A program made the position numbers and the translations under genes. 64,000 nucleotides of DNA from Pseudomonadota bacterium (GTDB lineage Bacteria > Bdellovibrionota > UBA1018 > CAIMNF01). Of the stretch, positions 6,225-15,843 are shown piece after piece (position 1 is the first letter of the stretch; each line of letters starts with the position of its first letter). The stretch is from assembly GCA_027486675.1 (NCBI GenBank), contig JAIXOQ010000004.1, positions 62,001 through 126,000 of the forward strand, read 5' to 3'. The notes under the pieces are model-generated. The model worked only from the letters and a program-made list of their open reading frames with translations, did no database searches and was not told the DNA's origin.

Positions 6225-6301
6225 TGGCGCGCCCGCCGCGATTCGAACACGGGACCCCCTGATTAGAAATCAGGTGCTCTATCCAGCTGAGCTACGGGCG
6301 C
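6225..6301 (-). tRNA. tRNA-Arg (anticodon UCU)
   Basis: A full cloverleaf can be drawn: acceptor gcgcccg/cgggcgc, D arm gctc/gagc, anticodon stem cctga/tcagg around loop tttctaa (anticodon TCT), T stem ccgtg/cgcgg with ttcgaat loop, discriminator G and an encoded CCA. Total is 77 nt. Its last 20 nt are repeated exactly at 5910 and 5514 and partly at 2511, so it is the attachment-type anchor of the island. It is divergent from the lipoprotein gene at 6375. Confidence 0.97.
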
Positions 6302-6374
6302 ATTTTGATGGGAAGTGACCTCCCCTAGCCTAAACGAGAAATCGTCCCTCGGAAATGGTACCGTTAACCTTATC

Positions 6375-8111
6375 GTGAAAAGTCGACACCTTGCCCCGCT
6401 GGCCCTTCTGACCCTAATCACTGCCTGCTCTTCCGTGCCCGTAAAACGCAGGGTAACCCTACCTGGTCCCACCACTAGCGGGAACGCCTCCCCCAATCCA
6501 GGCTCGAAAAAGCCGGAGGAATATACGGGTACGAAGCAACCAACGAACTTTAAATTTGTTCAAAGCCAGTACCAGAAGGGTAATTTCCGGGAAGCCATCA
6601 AGGAAATCGAGGACACAACCCCGACCCCTCTGACCGAACGGGAAAAGACAGACCTCGCCAACATTCACGGACTCATCCTGCTTCGAATGAAACGATTTGA
6701 CGAAGCTGAACAATCATTCCTGCGCGCGATGGAACTCAATCCCGTCCCCCAGAACCGTCCCTACTTTCAATACAATCTGGCGTCCACTTACGTAGAGGCC
6801 AATCGCATCGACGATGCCCGCCGCATCATCGACTCCATCGCCCTCAGTAAGCTTGACCCAGATCATCAGGCCAAAGTCGCAGCACTCCAAAATCGCATTG
6901 ATGCGCGCGCCGGCACACCCAGCCAGTCAACACTCGCATCTTCAAGCCAAGCACCCGCGTTCGAACAGCCAACAGAAGTTTACAGAGGCAACACTCGTAG
7001 CCGCACCATTGGTGTCTTAGTACCGCTCTCTGGCCGCTACCAAACCTTTGGCGAGCGTGTCCTGCGCAGCGTTCAGTTCGCCCTCAAAGACAAACCTGAA
7101 TACGAAGTCGTCAGCGCCGACGCAGGTGAATCATTAACCTCTGCGATCAACGGCTTGCAGCAACTCATAGAAACAAAAGAAGCGGCAGTCGTCATTGGTC
7201 CCATATTAAGTACAGGTCTTGAGACCCTGACCGCAAAAGCTGCCTACTACCAAGTGCCATTATTATCCTTAGCGCCAGCCAGAGGGCCTGAAACGCCTGT
7301 GTATTTTGGCTGTGGGAATTCTCCGCAAGACCAAGTCAGCCGTATTTTAGAGTACGCAATTCAGGAAAAGGGTTGGAAGAAGTTTGCGATCTTGGCGCCA
7401 AAGAATAGAGCGGGCGAAGAATACGCACGCGAATTCTGGGATCAGGCTGAAACTGCCGGTGCGTCCATTCAAGGATTCGAACTTTACTCATCAACCGAAA
7501 CGGACTTCAGAAAAGCGATTGATCCGTTGGTTGGCCTATCCTTCGCAGACGACAGGAAATCTGAACTCGACGCATTGGAACGAATCCGTGAAAAAGAAGG
7601 TATCAAGAAACGAACACGCAAGACAGAGCGATACTTTGCGCTCCCACCCGTTGTAGATTTCGACGCCGTCTTTATCCCGGACGAAGCAAAGACCGTTGGC
7701 CAAATCCTTCCAACATTTGCTTACCGCGATGTGAACCAGATGAACTGGCTTGGGATTTCTTCTTGGAATTCAAAAGCCTTAATCGATCGTGCAGGGCCGC
7801 TTGCAGATTCGGCTGCGTTCCCTACGGCATTTTCAGCCTACAGAAAAACGCCGGAAACACGTGAGTTTATCCAAAAATTTGAGGCAACCTTTAAAGTTAC
7901 GCCCACAGAGCTTGAGGCCTATGCTTATGACGCAGCCCAGGTGGCGTTTAGCGCAATCGATGGCGGTGCGTCCACACGCGAAGATGTGACGCGCGCCTTC
8001 CGCCAAGGTGTACGCGGTGTGAAGGGCGCGACCGGGGACTTAGATCTTATGGCTGGCCGATGTCAGAGAAACCTGACCCTAGTCACCGTTCGCCGCGGGC
8101 AGTTTCAGTAA
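6375..8111 (+). CDS. LpoA/LppC-like lipoprotein with TPR and periplasmic-binding domain
   Basis: About 578 residues from the GTG at 6375. A lipoprotein signal (KSRHLAPLALLTLITAC) with lipobox ITAC puts the Cys near residue 18. The first third has TPR-like helices (KGNFREAIKEIEDT, then RMKRFDEAEQSFLRAMELNP). The rest is a type 1 periplasmic-binding (receptor ligand-binding) domain starting SRTIGVLVPLSGRYQTFGER. This architecture matches LpoA-type activators of class A penicillin-binding proteins, or branched-chain amino-acid-type receptors. An outer-membrane peptidoglycan role is likely but inferred. An upstream GTG at 6315 is possible but leaves only 13 bp to the tRNA and puts the signal sequence inside the protein. 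It overlaps the end of recN by 7 bp tail to tail. Confidence 0.85.
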   Translation: MKSRHLAPLALLTLITACSSVPVKRRVTLPGPTTSGNASPNPGSKKPEEYTGTKQPTNFKFVQSQYQKGNFREAIKEIEDTTPTPLTEREKTDLANIHGLILLRMKRFDEAEQSFLRAMELNPVPQNRPYFQYNLASTYVEANRIDDARRIIDSIALSKLDPDHQAKVAALQNRIDARAGTPSQSTLASSSQAPAFEQPTEVYRGNTRSRTIGVLVPLSGRYQTFGERVLRSVQFALKDKPEYEVVSADAGESLTSAINGLQQLIETKEAAVVIGPILSTGLETLTAKAAYYQVPLLSLAPARGPETPVYFGCGNSPQDQVSRILEYAIQEKGWKKFAILAPKNRAGEEYAREFWDQAETAGASIQGFELYSSTETDFRKAIDPLVGLSFADDRKSELDALERIREKEGIKKRTRKTERYFALPPVVDFDAVFIPDEAKTVGQILPTFAYRDVNQMNWLGISSWNSKALIDRAGPLADSAAFPTAFSAYRKTPETREFIQKFEATFKVTPTELEAYAYDAAQVAFSAIDGGASTREDVTRAFRQGVRGVKGATGDLDLMAGRCQRNLTLVTVRRGQFQ

Positions 8112-9796
8112 GCCATCCCGATCGCCCGATCCACAAGTTCCTTCGCATTCTTTCGTGCTGTAGCCGTTAGATCATCGGCCCCAAGCATACGGGCCAATTC
8201 ATCGATTCTTTCCGCCTTACCGAGCGGCTGAATCGTCGAGGTAGTCTTTCCAGAAACGACCTTCTTGGATACAGAAAGATGATGGTCGGCAAAACAAGCC
8301 ACCTGCGGGACGTGGGTGATGCAGATCACTTGATTGTGTTTGGAAACAGATCTTAATTTCCGGCCCACACTAAAGGCCGTCTGGCCGCCAATGCCTGCAT
8401 CAATTTCATCAAACAGATAAACTCCGATGCGGCCCCGATCTGACAGCACGCGCCTCGTGCTCAGCATGATGCGCGAGAGCTCACCGCCGGAGGCTATTTT
8501 TGCAAGTGGCTTTGCTTCTTCTCCTGCATTGGTACAAATCCGAAATTGCACCTTGGACCCAAGACCATACGTAGTCCAATCCTCAATCACTGTTTCACTG
8601 GCCACATCGACCGCGAACTTCGATTGCTCCATCTTCAGTTCGTGGAGCTCTTGAGTAACAGCATCAGAGAACTTCTTTGCTGCAGCACTCCGCTGCTTTC
8701 TAAGATCTGTTGCCTGCGCGCTGAGTTTGGGAGCCAATGCGCCTTGTTCTTTTAAAAGCGCTGCTCGACTTTCTTCCACGTTTTCCAAAGTGTAGATTTC
8801 AGAACGAATATTTTCCCAAGCCGTGATCACCGATGCCAAGTCATTCCCAAACTTGCGCTTCAGTGCATTCAGTCCGCTCAGACGCTCCTGAACACGATCG
8901 AGTTCCCCTGGGTCAGATTCAATCTGAGACGCGTAGTCAGAGCAAGCGCGGCAGGCTTCTTCCACTTCAAGCACTGCACGTTCGAGAGACTCACGAATGG
9001 AAGCCGCCGAAGCATCTAAAGATTCAATATTTCTTCCTTTAGATAATGCCATTTTTGCTCGATCAATGAGGCCTTCAGATTCGGTCTCTAAGATTTCAAG
9101 TAGCTCGTCAATACCGGTGCGCCGGCTGCCCTCGGTCTGCAAAAGTTTTTTTCGCTCCGAAAGCTCCTCATCTTCGCCAATAACCGGAGCCAGTGCCTGA
9201 ATCTCTTCGTCTTGAAACTTCAAGTAGTCGAGCCGCTGAGCTTTGCTCTCATCTTCTGTCTTCAGCTTCATGATTTGGCGTGAAAGCTCAGTAAACCGAA
9301 GGAAGTCTTGACGCAGCTGATCTGCATCTTCAATTGTTTTTGCGTATCGATCGATCCATTCGGTTTGTGCTTCGGGACGAAACAAACTTTGATGTTCATG
9401 CTGACTACACAGATCGATCACGTCCTGACATACATTCTGCAGAACCTGAACTGTCGTGGCTTGCGCATTCAACCACACACGGTTCTTCCCCGAACGCTGG
9501 ACCACCCTTTTGATGATTAATTGCGCTGATTCGGCTGCTTCAATCCCTGCTTCCTCAAGGCGCAACAAGAGATCTTTCCGATCCGAAATATCAAACACGG
9601 CCTCAACACTTGCTTCATCACAGCCCGTACGAATGAGGTCTCCGCTTGCGCGGCCACCTAAGACTAGGCCGATCGCTTCTAACGCAATCGATTTTCCCGC
9701 TCCGGTCTCACCGCTTAAGACATTGAGACCCGGACCAAAAGGAATCTCAGCACGCTCAATGAGTGCAAAGTTTCTAATCCGTAAAGATTCAAGCAT
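8105..9796 (-). CDS. recN: DNA repair protein RecN
   Basis: About 563 residues, an SMC-like ATPase that acts in double-strand-break repair. It starts MLESLRIRNFALIERAEIPF, has Walker A GETGAGKS near residue 35, the invariant QHEHQSL segment near 130, a central coiled coil, and the C-terminal signature SGGELSRIMLSTR followed by Walker B VYLFDEIDAGIGG. All ATPase motifs are intact and length is normal. The start at 9796 is preferred over an upstream ATG because RecN proteins begin MLxxLxIxNFAL. It overlaps nadK by 8 bp, and this nadK-recN pairing is common in bacteria. Confidence 0.95.
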   Translation of the reverse strand: MLESLRIRNFALIERAEIPFGPGLNVLSGETGAGKSIALEAIGLVLGGRASGDLIRTGCDEASVEAVFDISDRKDLLLRLEEAGIEAAESAQLIIKRVVQRSGKNRVWLNAQATTVQVLQNVCQDVIDLCSQHEHQSLFRPEAQTEWIDRYAKTIEDADQLRQDFLRFTELSRQIMKLKTEDESKAQRLDYLKFQDEEIQALAPVIGEDEELSERKKLLQTEGSRRTGIDELLEILETESEGLIDRAKMALSKGRNIESLDASAASIRESLERAVLEVEEACRACSDYASQIESDPGELDRVQERLSGLNALKRKFGNDLASVITAWENIRSEIYTLENVEESRAALLKEQGALAPKLSAQATDLRKQRSAAAKKFSDAVTQELHELKMEQSKFAVDVASETVIEDWTTYGLGSKVQFRICTNAGEEAKPLAKIASGGELSRIMLSTRRVLSDRGRIGVYLFDEIDAGIGGQTAFSVGRKLRSVSKHNQVICITHVPQVACFADHHLSVSKKVVSGKTTSTIQPLGKAERIDELARMLGADDLTATARKNAKELVDRAIGMAY

Positions 9797-10706
9797 TGGG
9801 TTTACCTCCAAAATTGAGTTTTTCACGCAGGAGAGAAAAATAGTCTCGTTCGGGCGAAGTCACGATCTGCAGTTTGTGCTTTGTAAAGCGTGTCACTTCG
9901 ATCGAGTCCCCATCCTTCAGGTCTAGTCCTTCCTGTCCATCGACCGTCAGATAGACGTGGCCAGGCATATTGTCCAACCGCACAGTGATCGCTTTTCGAT
10001 CAGGAATCACCATCGGACGTTGGGATAGACCATGCGGACAGATCGGAGCAAGAATCATGCACTCAAGGCCCGGATGCACCAGTGGACCGCCTGCAGCAAG
10101 CGAATATGCCGTTGATCCAGTAGGCGTAGAGACAATGAGGCCGTCTGCTCGGACCGTATTCGCCCATACCCCATCGATCTCGACGTGCAAATTGATAATC
10201 CGGGCGATCGCGCCTTTCGAAACCACAGCATCATTGACGGCCAACGCATCAAAAACAGTCTTCTTGTTTCTTTTCACGACTACGCGCAGAAGAGTGCGCT
10301 CAGAGATCTTCACTTCACCCCTGTGTAAGATCCCGTTTAAGACATCAAATACTTCCTCTTTTCGGACTTCAGTCAGAAATCCGAGCGTGCCCAAATTCAC
10401 CCCTAACACGGGTACACTGCGCGTCTTCATCAATCGGGCGACACTGAGGTATGTCCCATCGCCCCCCAAGACGACGATCAAATCGACTAAGCGGGGAAGA
10501 TCCTCTTTTGAAACGACCTCTGTGCATTTGCCTTTTGATCCGGAAAGCTTTCGACACAAAGATTTTGACTCATCACAAAAAAACAATCGATACCCACGGT
10601 CCATCAGCAACATTGCGACCTGAATCGCAAGTTCGTGTGCCTCGGGATGACGGTGTTTTACGACAAATCCAATATTCTTAACCTTAGACCAATGATTCGT
10701 TTTCAT
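9789..10706 (-). CDS. nadK: NAD kinase
   Basis: About 305 residues. It phosphorylates NAD to NADP. Family marks are the GGDGTYL loop near residue 75, NLGTLGFLTEV, VNDAVVSKG, and STPTGSTAYSLAAGGP, which binds nucleotide. The start MKTNHWSKVKNIGFVVKH is chosen because NadK proteins open a few residues before the first 'kkIgiv' strand; the reading frame itself extends 22 codons further into the tail of the upstream oxidase gene. It overlaps the recN start by 8 bp, so translation is likely coupled. Confidence 0.95.
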   Translation of the reverse strand: MKTNHWSKVKNIGFVVKHRHPEAHELAIQVAMLLMDRGYRLFFCDESKSLCRKLSGSKGKCTEVVSKEDLPRLVDLIVVLGGDGTYLSVARLMKTRSVPVLGVNLGTLGFLTEVRKEEVFDVLNGILHRGEVKISERTLLRVVVKRNKKTVFDALAVNDAVVSKGAIARIINLHVEIDGVWANTVRADGLIVSTPTGSTAYSLAAGGPLVHPGLECMILAPICPHGLSQRPMVIPDRKAITVRLDNMPGHVYLTVDGQEGLDLKDGDSIEVTRFTKHKLQIVTSPERDYFSLLREKLNFGGKPNA

Positions 10707-10722
10707 TCCCTTGCCCTTTGTT

Positions 10723-12132
10723 TCAATCAAAAATTTTCCCCGGATTGAGAAGATTTTTTGGGTCAAACACATTCTTTAAAGACCGCATCAACTGCATCTC
10801 GACCGGAGTCTTTGAAAACTCTAAAAGGTTCTTTTTTAACAAGCCAATGCCGTGTTCCGCTGACACAGATCCCTGATACTTCTTCAGAGTTGCAAACATC
10901 TCGGCGTCCATTCCTTCGGCAATTCTTTCAAACTCAGGGGAATTCATGCCTTTCGGCTGCAGAACATTCACGTGAAGATTTCCGTCCCCAATGTGACCAA
11001 AGATATAAGGTTCCATACCCTGATACTGAGTGCCTAGTGCACGGCCCCAATCCTTCAAAAACGCCTGAAGCTTAGAAAGCGGTAATGAAATATCGTGTTT
11101 ATGTACACGTCCACGGTGGCCCAAACTTTCCGCAACTCCCTCGCGAAGCGCCCAGATTTCCTGCACCTCTTTAGGGCTTTGGGCAAGGGTCGCGGATTCT
11201 GTAATTCCAGAGTCTAAACAATCCAAAAGCCATTGATCCAAAAGCTCGAGCTGATCTGCCGATTGCGGTTTTTCGATCTCCAGGAGCACATACTGTTCGG
11301 AGACGGATGGCAGTGGATCCCGAAGACCCTGTACTTCTAAAACCGCTTCCAAACATCCCCTGGAAAGACATTCAAATGCGGTCACTAAGAACGGACTTTT
11401 CCTAGCGCGCAAGAAAAGATCAAACACTCGGTCCAAATCTTTTAATCCAAAAAATGCGACTGTGCTCTCAGCCGGAAGTCGAGTCAGCTTCAGCGTCGCT
11501 TCCGTGATCACTCCAAGTGTTCCTTCGGTGCCGATGAAAGCCTGGCGTAAATCAAAGCCGGTGTTGTTTTTTTCTAAAGAACCATTGAGATCTAAAATTT
11601 CACCTGACATCAACACGACCTTTAGACCTAGGACCCAGTTGCGCGTAAGTCCATAGCGGATCACTCGCACACCACCTGCATTGGTAGCAATGTTTCCACC
11701 AATGTGACTGGATCCTTTGGATGCAAAATCAACCGGCCAAGTCAGGCCTTGAGCAGCAGTCTTCTGATGCACGGCTTCGGTAATCGCACCGGCTTCAACT
11801 GTTATGGTCTGGGCGATGGAATCGACATCCGCCATGTGATTCATGCGGGTGAGTGAGAGCACAATCTCCCCATTGGTCGCCATCGCACCACCGGCTAATC
11901 CTGTGCGTCCACCGGATGGGACCACCGCCACGCCTTGGGCAGAGCAAATTTTAAGCACCTGTGAAACTTCCTGCGTGCAACGCGGAAAGACAATCGCAGA
12001 GGGTTTCGGTGCGTACGCCTTCGTCCAGTCGCGTCCATATGTGATTAAGTCATCGGCATCAATACTCACACGGTCCCTACCGACAGAATTTTTTATCTCT
12101 TCCAAAACTTGATCTAAAACAGAGGAAGTCAC
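10723..12132 (-). CDS. FAD-linked D-lactate/D-2-hydroxyacid dehydrogenase
   Basis: A 469-residue FAD-binding oxidoreductase of the GlcD/DLD/D2HGDH family. The PCMH FAD domain shows VVPSGGRTGLAGGA near residue 72 and SSHIGGNIATNAGG near 143. The C-terminal domain has GHIGDGNLHVNV near 380, VSAEHGIG near 430 and the closing FDPKNLLNPGKIF. These enzymes oxidise D-2-hydroxyacids and pass electrons to the respiratory chain or a cytochrome. Divergence from a lactate permease gene points to D-lactate, though D-2-hydroxyglutarate or glycolate are alternatives. It is cytoplasmic or membrane-associated and is followed 17 bp later by nadK. Confidence 0.85.
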   Translation of the reverse strand: MTSSVLDQVLEEIKNSVGRDRVSIDADDLITYGRDWTKAYAPKPSAIVFPRCTQEVSQVLKICSAQGVAVVPSGGRTGLAGGAMATNGEIVLSLTRMNHMADVDSIAQTITVEAGAITEAVHQKTAAQGLTWPVDFASKGSSHIGGNIATNAGGVRVIRYGLTRNWVLGLKVVLMSGEILDLNGSLEKNNTGFDLRQAFIGTEGTLGVITEATLKLTRLPAESTVAFFGLKDLDRVFDLFLRARKSPFLVTAFECLSRGCLEAVLEVQGLRDPLPSVSEQYVLLEIEKPQSADQLELLDQWLLDCLDSGITESATLAQSPKEVQEIWALREGVAESLGHRGRVHKHDISLPLSKLQAFLKDWGRALGTQYQGMEPYIFGHIGDGNLHVNVLQPKGMNSPEFERIAEGMDAEMFATLKKYQGSVSAEHGIGLLKKNLLEFSKTPVEMQLMRSLKNVFDPKNLLNPGKIFD

Positions 12133-12221
12133 GCTCCCTAGATTACGCCAAAAACTTCCCCCTTGTCCGGTGGAAGTTCAGGTTTACTTTACCCCTAAGC
12201 CTCAGGATTATTAGAGCCACC

Positions 12222-13544
12222 GTGACCCTTGAAATTTGCGCGATCTTTGTGCCCTTTATAGTTCTTTTTCCTCTTCTATTTGCGGGTAAAACCACTCCTT
12301 TTGCAGGAAGTCTGCTGGGTGTCGGTCTTGGTATTCTTCTCGTGCTATTGATGGGTGCAATTGAACTACCCGAATTACTTATCATCAGCAACCAGGGCTA
12401 TGGTCTATGGATTCAAGTCGCTTCCGTCCTCTTAGGTGCCTTCTATTTCGTTACCTGCTCCGAAGACTCAAAGATCCTCGCAGGACTAATGGACTGGATT
12501 TCAAAGACGCTCACGCACCGAGGCCAGAGGCTTTTTTTGATTGGTTTCGCTGTCAGCCTCACCTTCGAAGGGGCGGGGGGCTTCGGAACTCCGCTCTTTT
12601 TAGTCATGCCGCTCCTCCTTCAAGACGGAGTGCCCGCACTCAAGGCGGCAGTAACTCCGCTCATGGCTGCTTGCCTTGGGGTACCCTTTGGGGCGCTCGG
12701 TGTGCCGGTCCTGGTGGGATTCTCAGGGTCGAATGCGCAGCTTGTTGCGCAGGATGTCGCTCCCTGGGTTGCACTCATTGCATTGCCCGGGGGAATTTTG
12801 ATCGCACGGAATTTAGCGCAAAGGTCTCTGTTCAGTCGTTCGATGTTGCCATGGCTGCTCCTTGTGATCGGGGCATTCAGCGGCGGCATACTCATCGGCA
12901 TCCGGTTTTCTGCAAGCATCCCCACACTTCTGGGAGGGATCTTGGCCTTGGCAGTAGGAATCGGGACTGCGCAAAAGACCCGTGTGCCGATGAGTCGCAC
13001 GGCGAAAACAGGTGCCTTTATTTACAGTGGTCTGCTCACCACATTACTGATGACACGGGCACTCAACCTGAATATTTCTCCCTTTTTCGTATTTTTTCTA
13101 TTTGGCAGCATCGCGGTGTTCACGCAGAAAAAAATACTGCCTTTTCAGCGTACTTTTTATCGCTCGTGGCGAACACTCAGCGTTGTTACTGCTTGGATTC
13201 TATGGATTTCAGTCGTAAAACACCTAGCCTGGATCGACGCGCTTGGACACGCACTGCCACTCGCGATGACGAAGGCATTGAGCCCTTGGACAGGGTTTAT
13301 TGCTTCAGTTCTCTTCGGGAGCTCAACTTTTTCTAATCTTTTGCTGAGCCCAATCACCGATCCCCGGTACCATGCCATGCTTGCGTTTGGTGCGGCCCTG
13401 GGAACCACACTGACGCTGCAATCTGCAATGGTGCTGCAGTCGCTCTCACCTACCCCGCTTCGATATTCAGAGATCGCGCGAAAGCTGGTGCCGCTTTTTA
13501 TTGCGGGTCTTGTGATCTGGTGCCTAGCGCTGCTTCTTCAGTAG
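12222..13544 (+). CDS. L-lactate permease family transporter
   Basis: A 440-residue membrane protein with about 12 hydrophobic segments, of the LctP/LldP lactate permease family. The conserved part SLTFEGAGGFGTPLFLVMPL near residue 110 and PVLVGFSGSNAQLV near 165 identify it. LctP proteins are usually over 500 residues, so this is a short version. It probably imports lactate or glycolate with protons, feeding the divergently encoded FAD dehydrogenase. The GTG start follows an 89-bp shared intergenic region. The last 47 bp overlap the end of clpA tail to tail. Confidence 0.85.
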   Translation: MTLEICAIFVPFIVLFPLLFAGKTTPFAGSLLGVGLGILLVLLMGAIELPELLIISNQGYGLWIQVASVLLGAFYFVTCSEDSKILAGLMDWISKTLTHRGQRLFLIGFAVSLTFEGAGGFGTPLFLVMPLLLQDGVPALKAAVTPLMAACLGVPFGALGVPVLVGFSGSNAQLVAQDVAPWVALIALPGGILIARNLAQRSLFSRSMLPWLLLVIGAFSGGILIGIRFSASIPTLLGGILALAVGIGTAQKTRVPMSRTAKTGAFIYSGLLTTLLMTRALNLNISPFFVFFLFGSIAVFTQKKILPFQRTFYRSWRTLSVVTAWILWISVVKHLAWIDALGHALPLAMTKALSPWTGFIASVLFGSSTFSNLLLSPITDPRYHAMLAFGAALGTTLTLQSAMVLQSLSPTPLRYSEIARKLVPLFIAGLVIWCLALLLQ

Positions 13545-15843
13545 CGCCTGCTCCTGTTTCCAGCACTTTGGACTCGATGACAAAGTATGGCTTGTCGTCC
13601 TTCACTATGACACGCACCAATCCGCCATGTTCCAGGCGCCCAAACAGAATTTCTTCTGAAAGCGGACGCTTCAGTTCATCTTGAATCAGACGGCCCAAAG
13701 GACGAGCGCCCATGCGTTTGTCATAGCCCTTCTTGCCCAGCCACTCACGAATATCGGATTCAAATTCGATATCGACACCTTTTTGTAGGAGCTGATTTTC
13801 CAGTTCCACCAATTGTTTCGACACCACTTGCTCCATCGTTCTTGGATCGAGCGGGTTGAAATAAACTACTGCATCTAACCGGTTACGGAATTCTGGAGAA
13901 AATGTACGTTCGACTTCTTTTTGAGCAACATCAGATGCGGAAGTTTCAGCAAACCCTAAAGATCTCCGCTCCATTTCCCGAGCACCGACGTTTGAGGTCA
14001 GAATCAGGATCACATTTCTAAAGTCCGCCTTTTTACCGCTGCTATCGGTCAGGAACCCGTGATCCATCACCTGAAGTAGAATATTCCACACGTCAGAGTG
14101 AGCCTTTTCTACTTCATCCAGCAGCACAACAGCATGCGGACTTTTTGTCACCGCATCCGTCAGCATGCCCGGCTGCTCAAAACCCACATACCCAGGAGGT
14201 GCGCCGATCAATCGGGAAACCGTGTGTTTTTCCATGTATTCGCTCATGTCAAAACGCAGAAATGGAATTCCAAGCTGCTGAGCCAGCTGTTTAGAAAGCT
14301 CCGTCTTTCCTACGCCTGTCGGGCCGCAGAACAGAAATGACCCCACCGGTTTTTCACCCGTCCTCAGACCAGAGCGCGCAAGTCGAATCGCAGATACGAT
14401 TTTATCAATCGCATGATCCTGGCCGTAAATAGTGAGCTTTAAACTCTGATCTAAGCCTTTGATCCGGTCCTTTTGATTCACCTGCAAAGTTTTTGAAGGG
14501 ATGCGCGCCATCTGAGCGACCATCTCTTCAATTTGTTCTTTATTGATATCGATGATATCGCCAGCCTTGTGGTCCGCTTTGCGCTTGAGTCGTGTCCTTG
14601 CACCCACCTCATCGATCACATCGATCGCTTTGTCAGGTAGAAATCGATCCGGCAAATGTTTCGCTGACAACTCAACTGCAGCGCGAATGGCCTCGAGTGA
14701 GTAGCGTACTTCATGGTGCGTCTCAAACTGAGGTTTTAGGCCATTTAAGATCAGGATTGCTTCTTCAAGTGATGGCTCTACGACATCGATCTTTTGGAAC
14801 CGCCGAGCAAGCGCCTGATCTTTTGAAAACACGCTTCGATATTCGGCAAATGTTGTGGACCCGATGCAGCGCAAGGCGCCGCGTGCAAGCAGCGGCTTCA
14901 GGAGATTTGCTGCATCCAGCGTTCCACCGTTCACCGCGCCCGCACCGATCATGTTGTGGATTTCATCGATAAACAGAATTGGAAATTCGCCCCGATCAGA
15001 CTTCGTTTCCAGCGATTGAAGAATTTTCTTCATGCGCTGCTCGAAGTCGCCCCGGAACTTTGTTCCTGCAAGTAAAGACCCGAGATCAAGCGAGTACACA
15101 ATAGCTCCTGCAAGCAGGTCAGGCACTTGCCCCGCATGGATGCGTTGCGCAAGTCCTTCGGCAATCGCAGTTTTCCCCACTCCTGCTTCGCCCACTAAGA
15201 GAGGATTATTTTTTCGGCGACGGCAAAGAGTCTGGATCACACGTTCGAGTTCGGTTTGGCGACCGACCATCGGGTCAAGTTTGCCGTTCTTGGCAAGCTC
15301 ATTTAGATTTTGGGTATAGAGCGAGAGCGCATCTTGGGATGCTTTTCTTTCTGTGCGTTCGGAGTTTTCGGCATCGCCCTCTTTGGTTTGCGATTCCGAT
15401 GCACTTTCCGTTTGGCCGTGACTGATTGCTTGAACGACTTCAAGGCGTTCCACATTGTGTTTGCGTAAAAGATGAACGGCCCAAGTTTCTTTGGCTTGGA
15501 ACATTGCGACCAGCAAATCTTCAGGCCGAATCTCTTGTTTGCCGGAGGACTGTACCTGAAAGAGCGCACGCTGAATGAGGCGCTGCACACCTAGTGTTGC
15601 AACAGGATTTTCATTTTCGCCCGCTTCATTGGCGGCGGCTTGAGGGACCTCTTTTTCTAAGTAGGCGTCTAGCTCTTGCAACATCGCATCGACGTCGGCT
15701 TTGCAGGATTCTAAAACTTGGCGAATCTCTGAGACATTGAGCAACGCGCGGAACACATGCTCAACTGTGAGGAATTCGTGTTTGCGTTCGACAGCGACGG
15801 ACAGGGCGCGATTAAGGACTTCCTCGGCTCTTTTTCCAATCAT
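13498..15843 (-). CDS. clpA: ATP-dependent Clp protease ATP-binding subunit ClpA
   Basis: 781 residues, the AAA+ unfoldase that feeds substrates to ClpP. Domains in order: Clp N-domain (1-150), an acidic linker, AAA1 with GEAGVGKT near residue 220 and FIDEIHNMIGAG, then AAA2 with GPTGVGKT near 510 and LLDEVEKAH. A SLGFAE segment just before FSPEFRNRLDAVV matches the ClpP-docking tripeptide loop. The absence of a long middle coiled coil separates it from ClpB and ClpC. It overlaps clpS by 4 nt. The clpP gene is not in this window. Confidence 0.95.
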   Translation of the reverse strand: MIGKRAEEVLNRALSVAVERKHEFLTVEHVFRALLNVSEIRQVLESCKADVDAMLQELDAYLEKEVPQAAANEAGENENPVATLGVQRLIQRALFQVQSSGKQEIRPEDLLVAMFQAKETWAVHLLRKHNVERLEVVQAISHGQTESASESQTKEGDAENSERTERKASQDALSLYTQNLNELAKNGKLDPMVGRQTELERVIQTLCRRRKNNPLLVGEAGVGKTAIAEGLAQRIHAGQVPDLLAGAIVYSLDLGSLLAGTKFRGDFEQRMKKILQSLETKSDRGEFPILFIDEIHNMIGAGAVNGGTLDAANLLKPLLARGALRCIGSTTFAEYRSVFSKDQALARRFQKIDVVEPSLEEAILILNGLKPQFETHHEVRYSLEAIRAAVELSAKHLPDRFLPDKAIDVIDEVGARTRLKRKADHKAGDIIDINKEQIEEMVAQMARIPSKTLQVNQKDRIKGLDQSLKLTIYGQDHAIDKIVSAIRLARSGLRTGEKPVGSFLFCGPTGVGKTELSKQLAQQLGIPFLRFDMSEYMEKHTVSRLIGAPPGYVGFEQPGMLTDAVTKSPHAVVLLDEVEKAHSDVWNILLQVMDHGFLTDSSGKKADFRNVILILTSNVGAREMERRSLGFAETSASDVAQKEVERTFSPEFRNRLDAVVYFNPLDPRTMEQVVSKQLVELENQLLQKGVDIEFESDIREWLGKKGYDKRMGARPLGRLIQDELKRPLSEEILFGRLEHGGLVRVIVKDDKPYFVIESKVLETGAGATEEAALGTRSQDPQ

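Noticed and set aside
5514-6301. CRISPR array
   Set aside because: Repeats are few, unequal in length and built of internal palindromes with no regular spacer pattern, and no cas genes are present.
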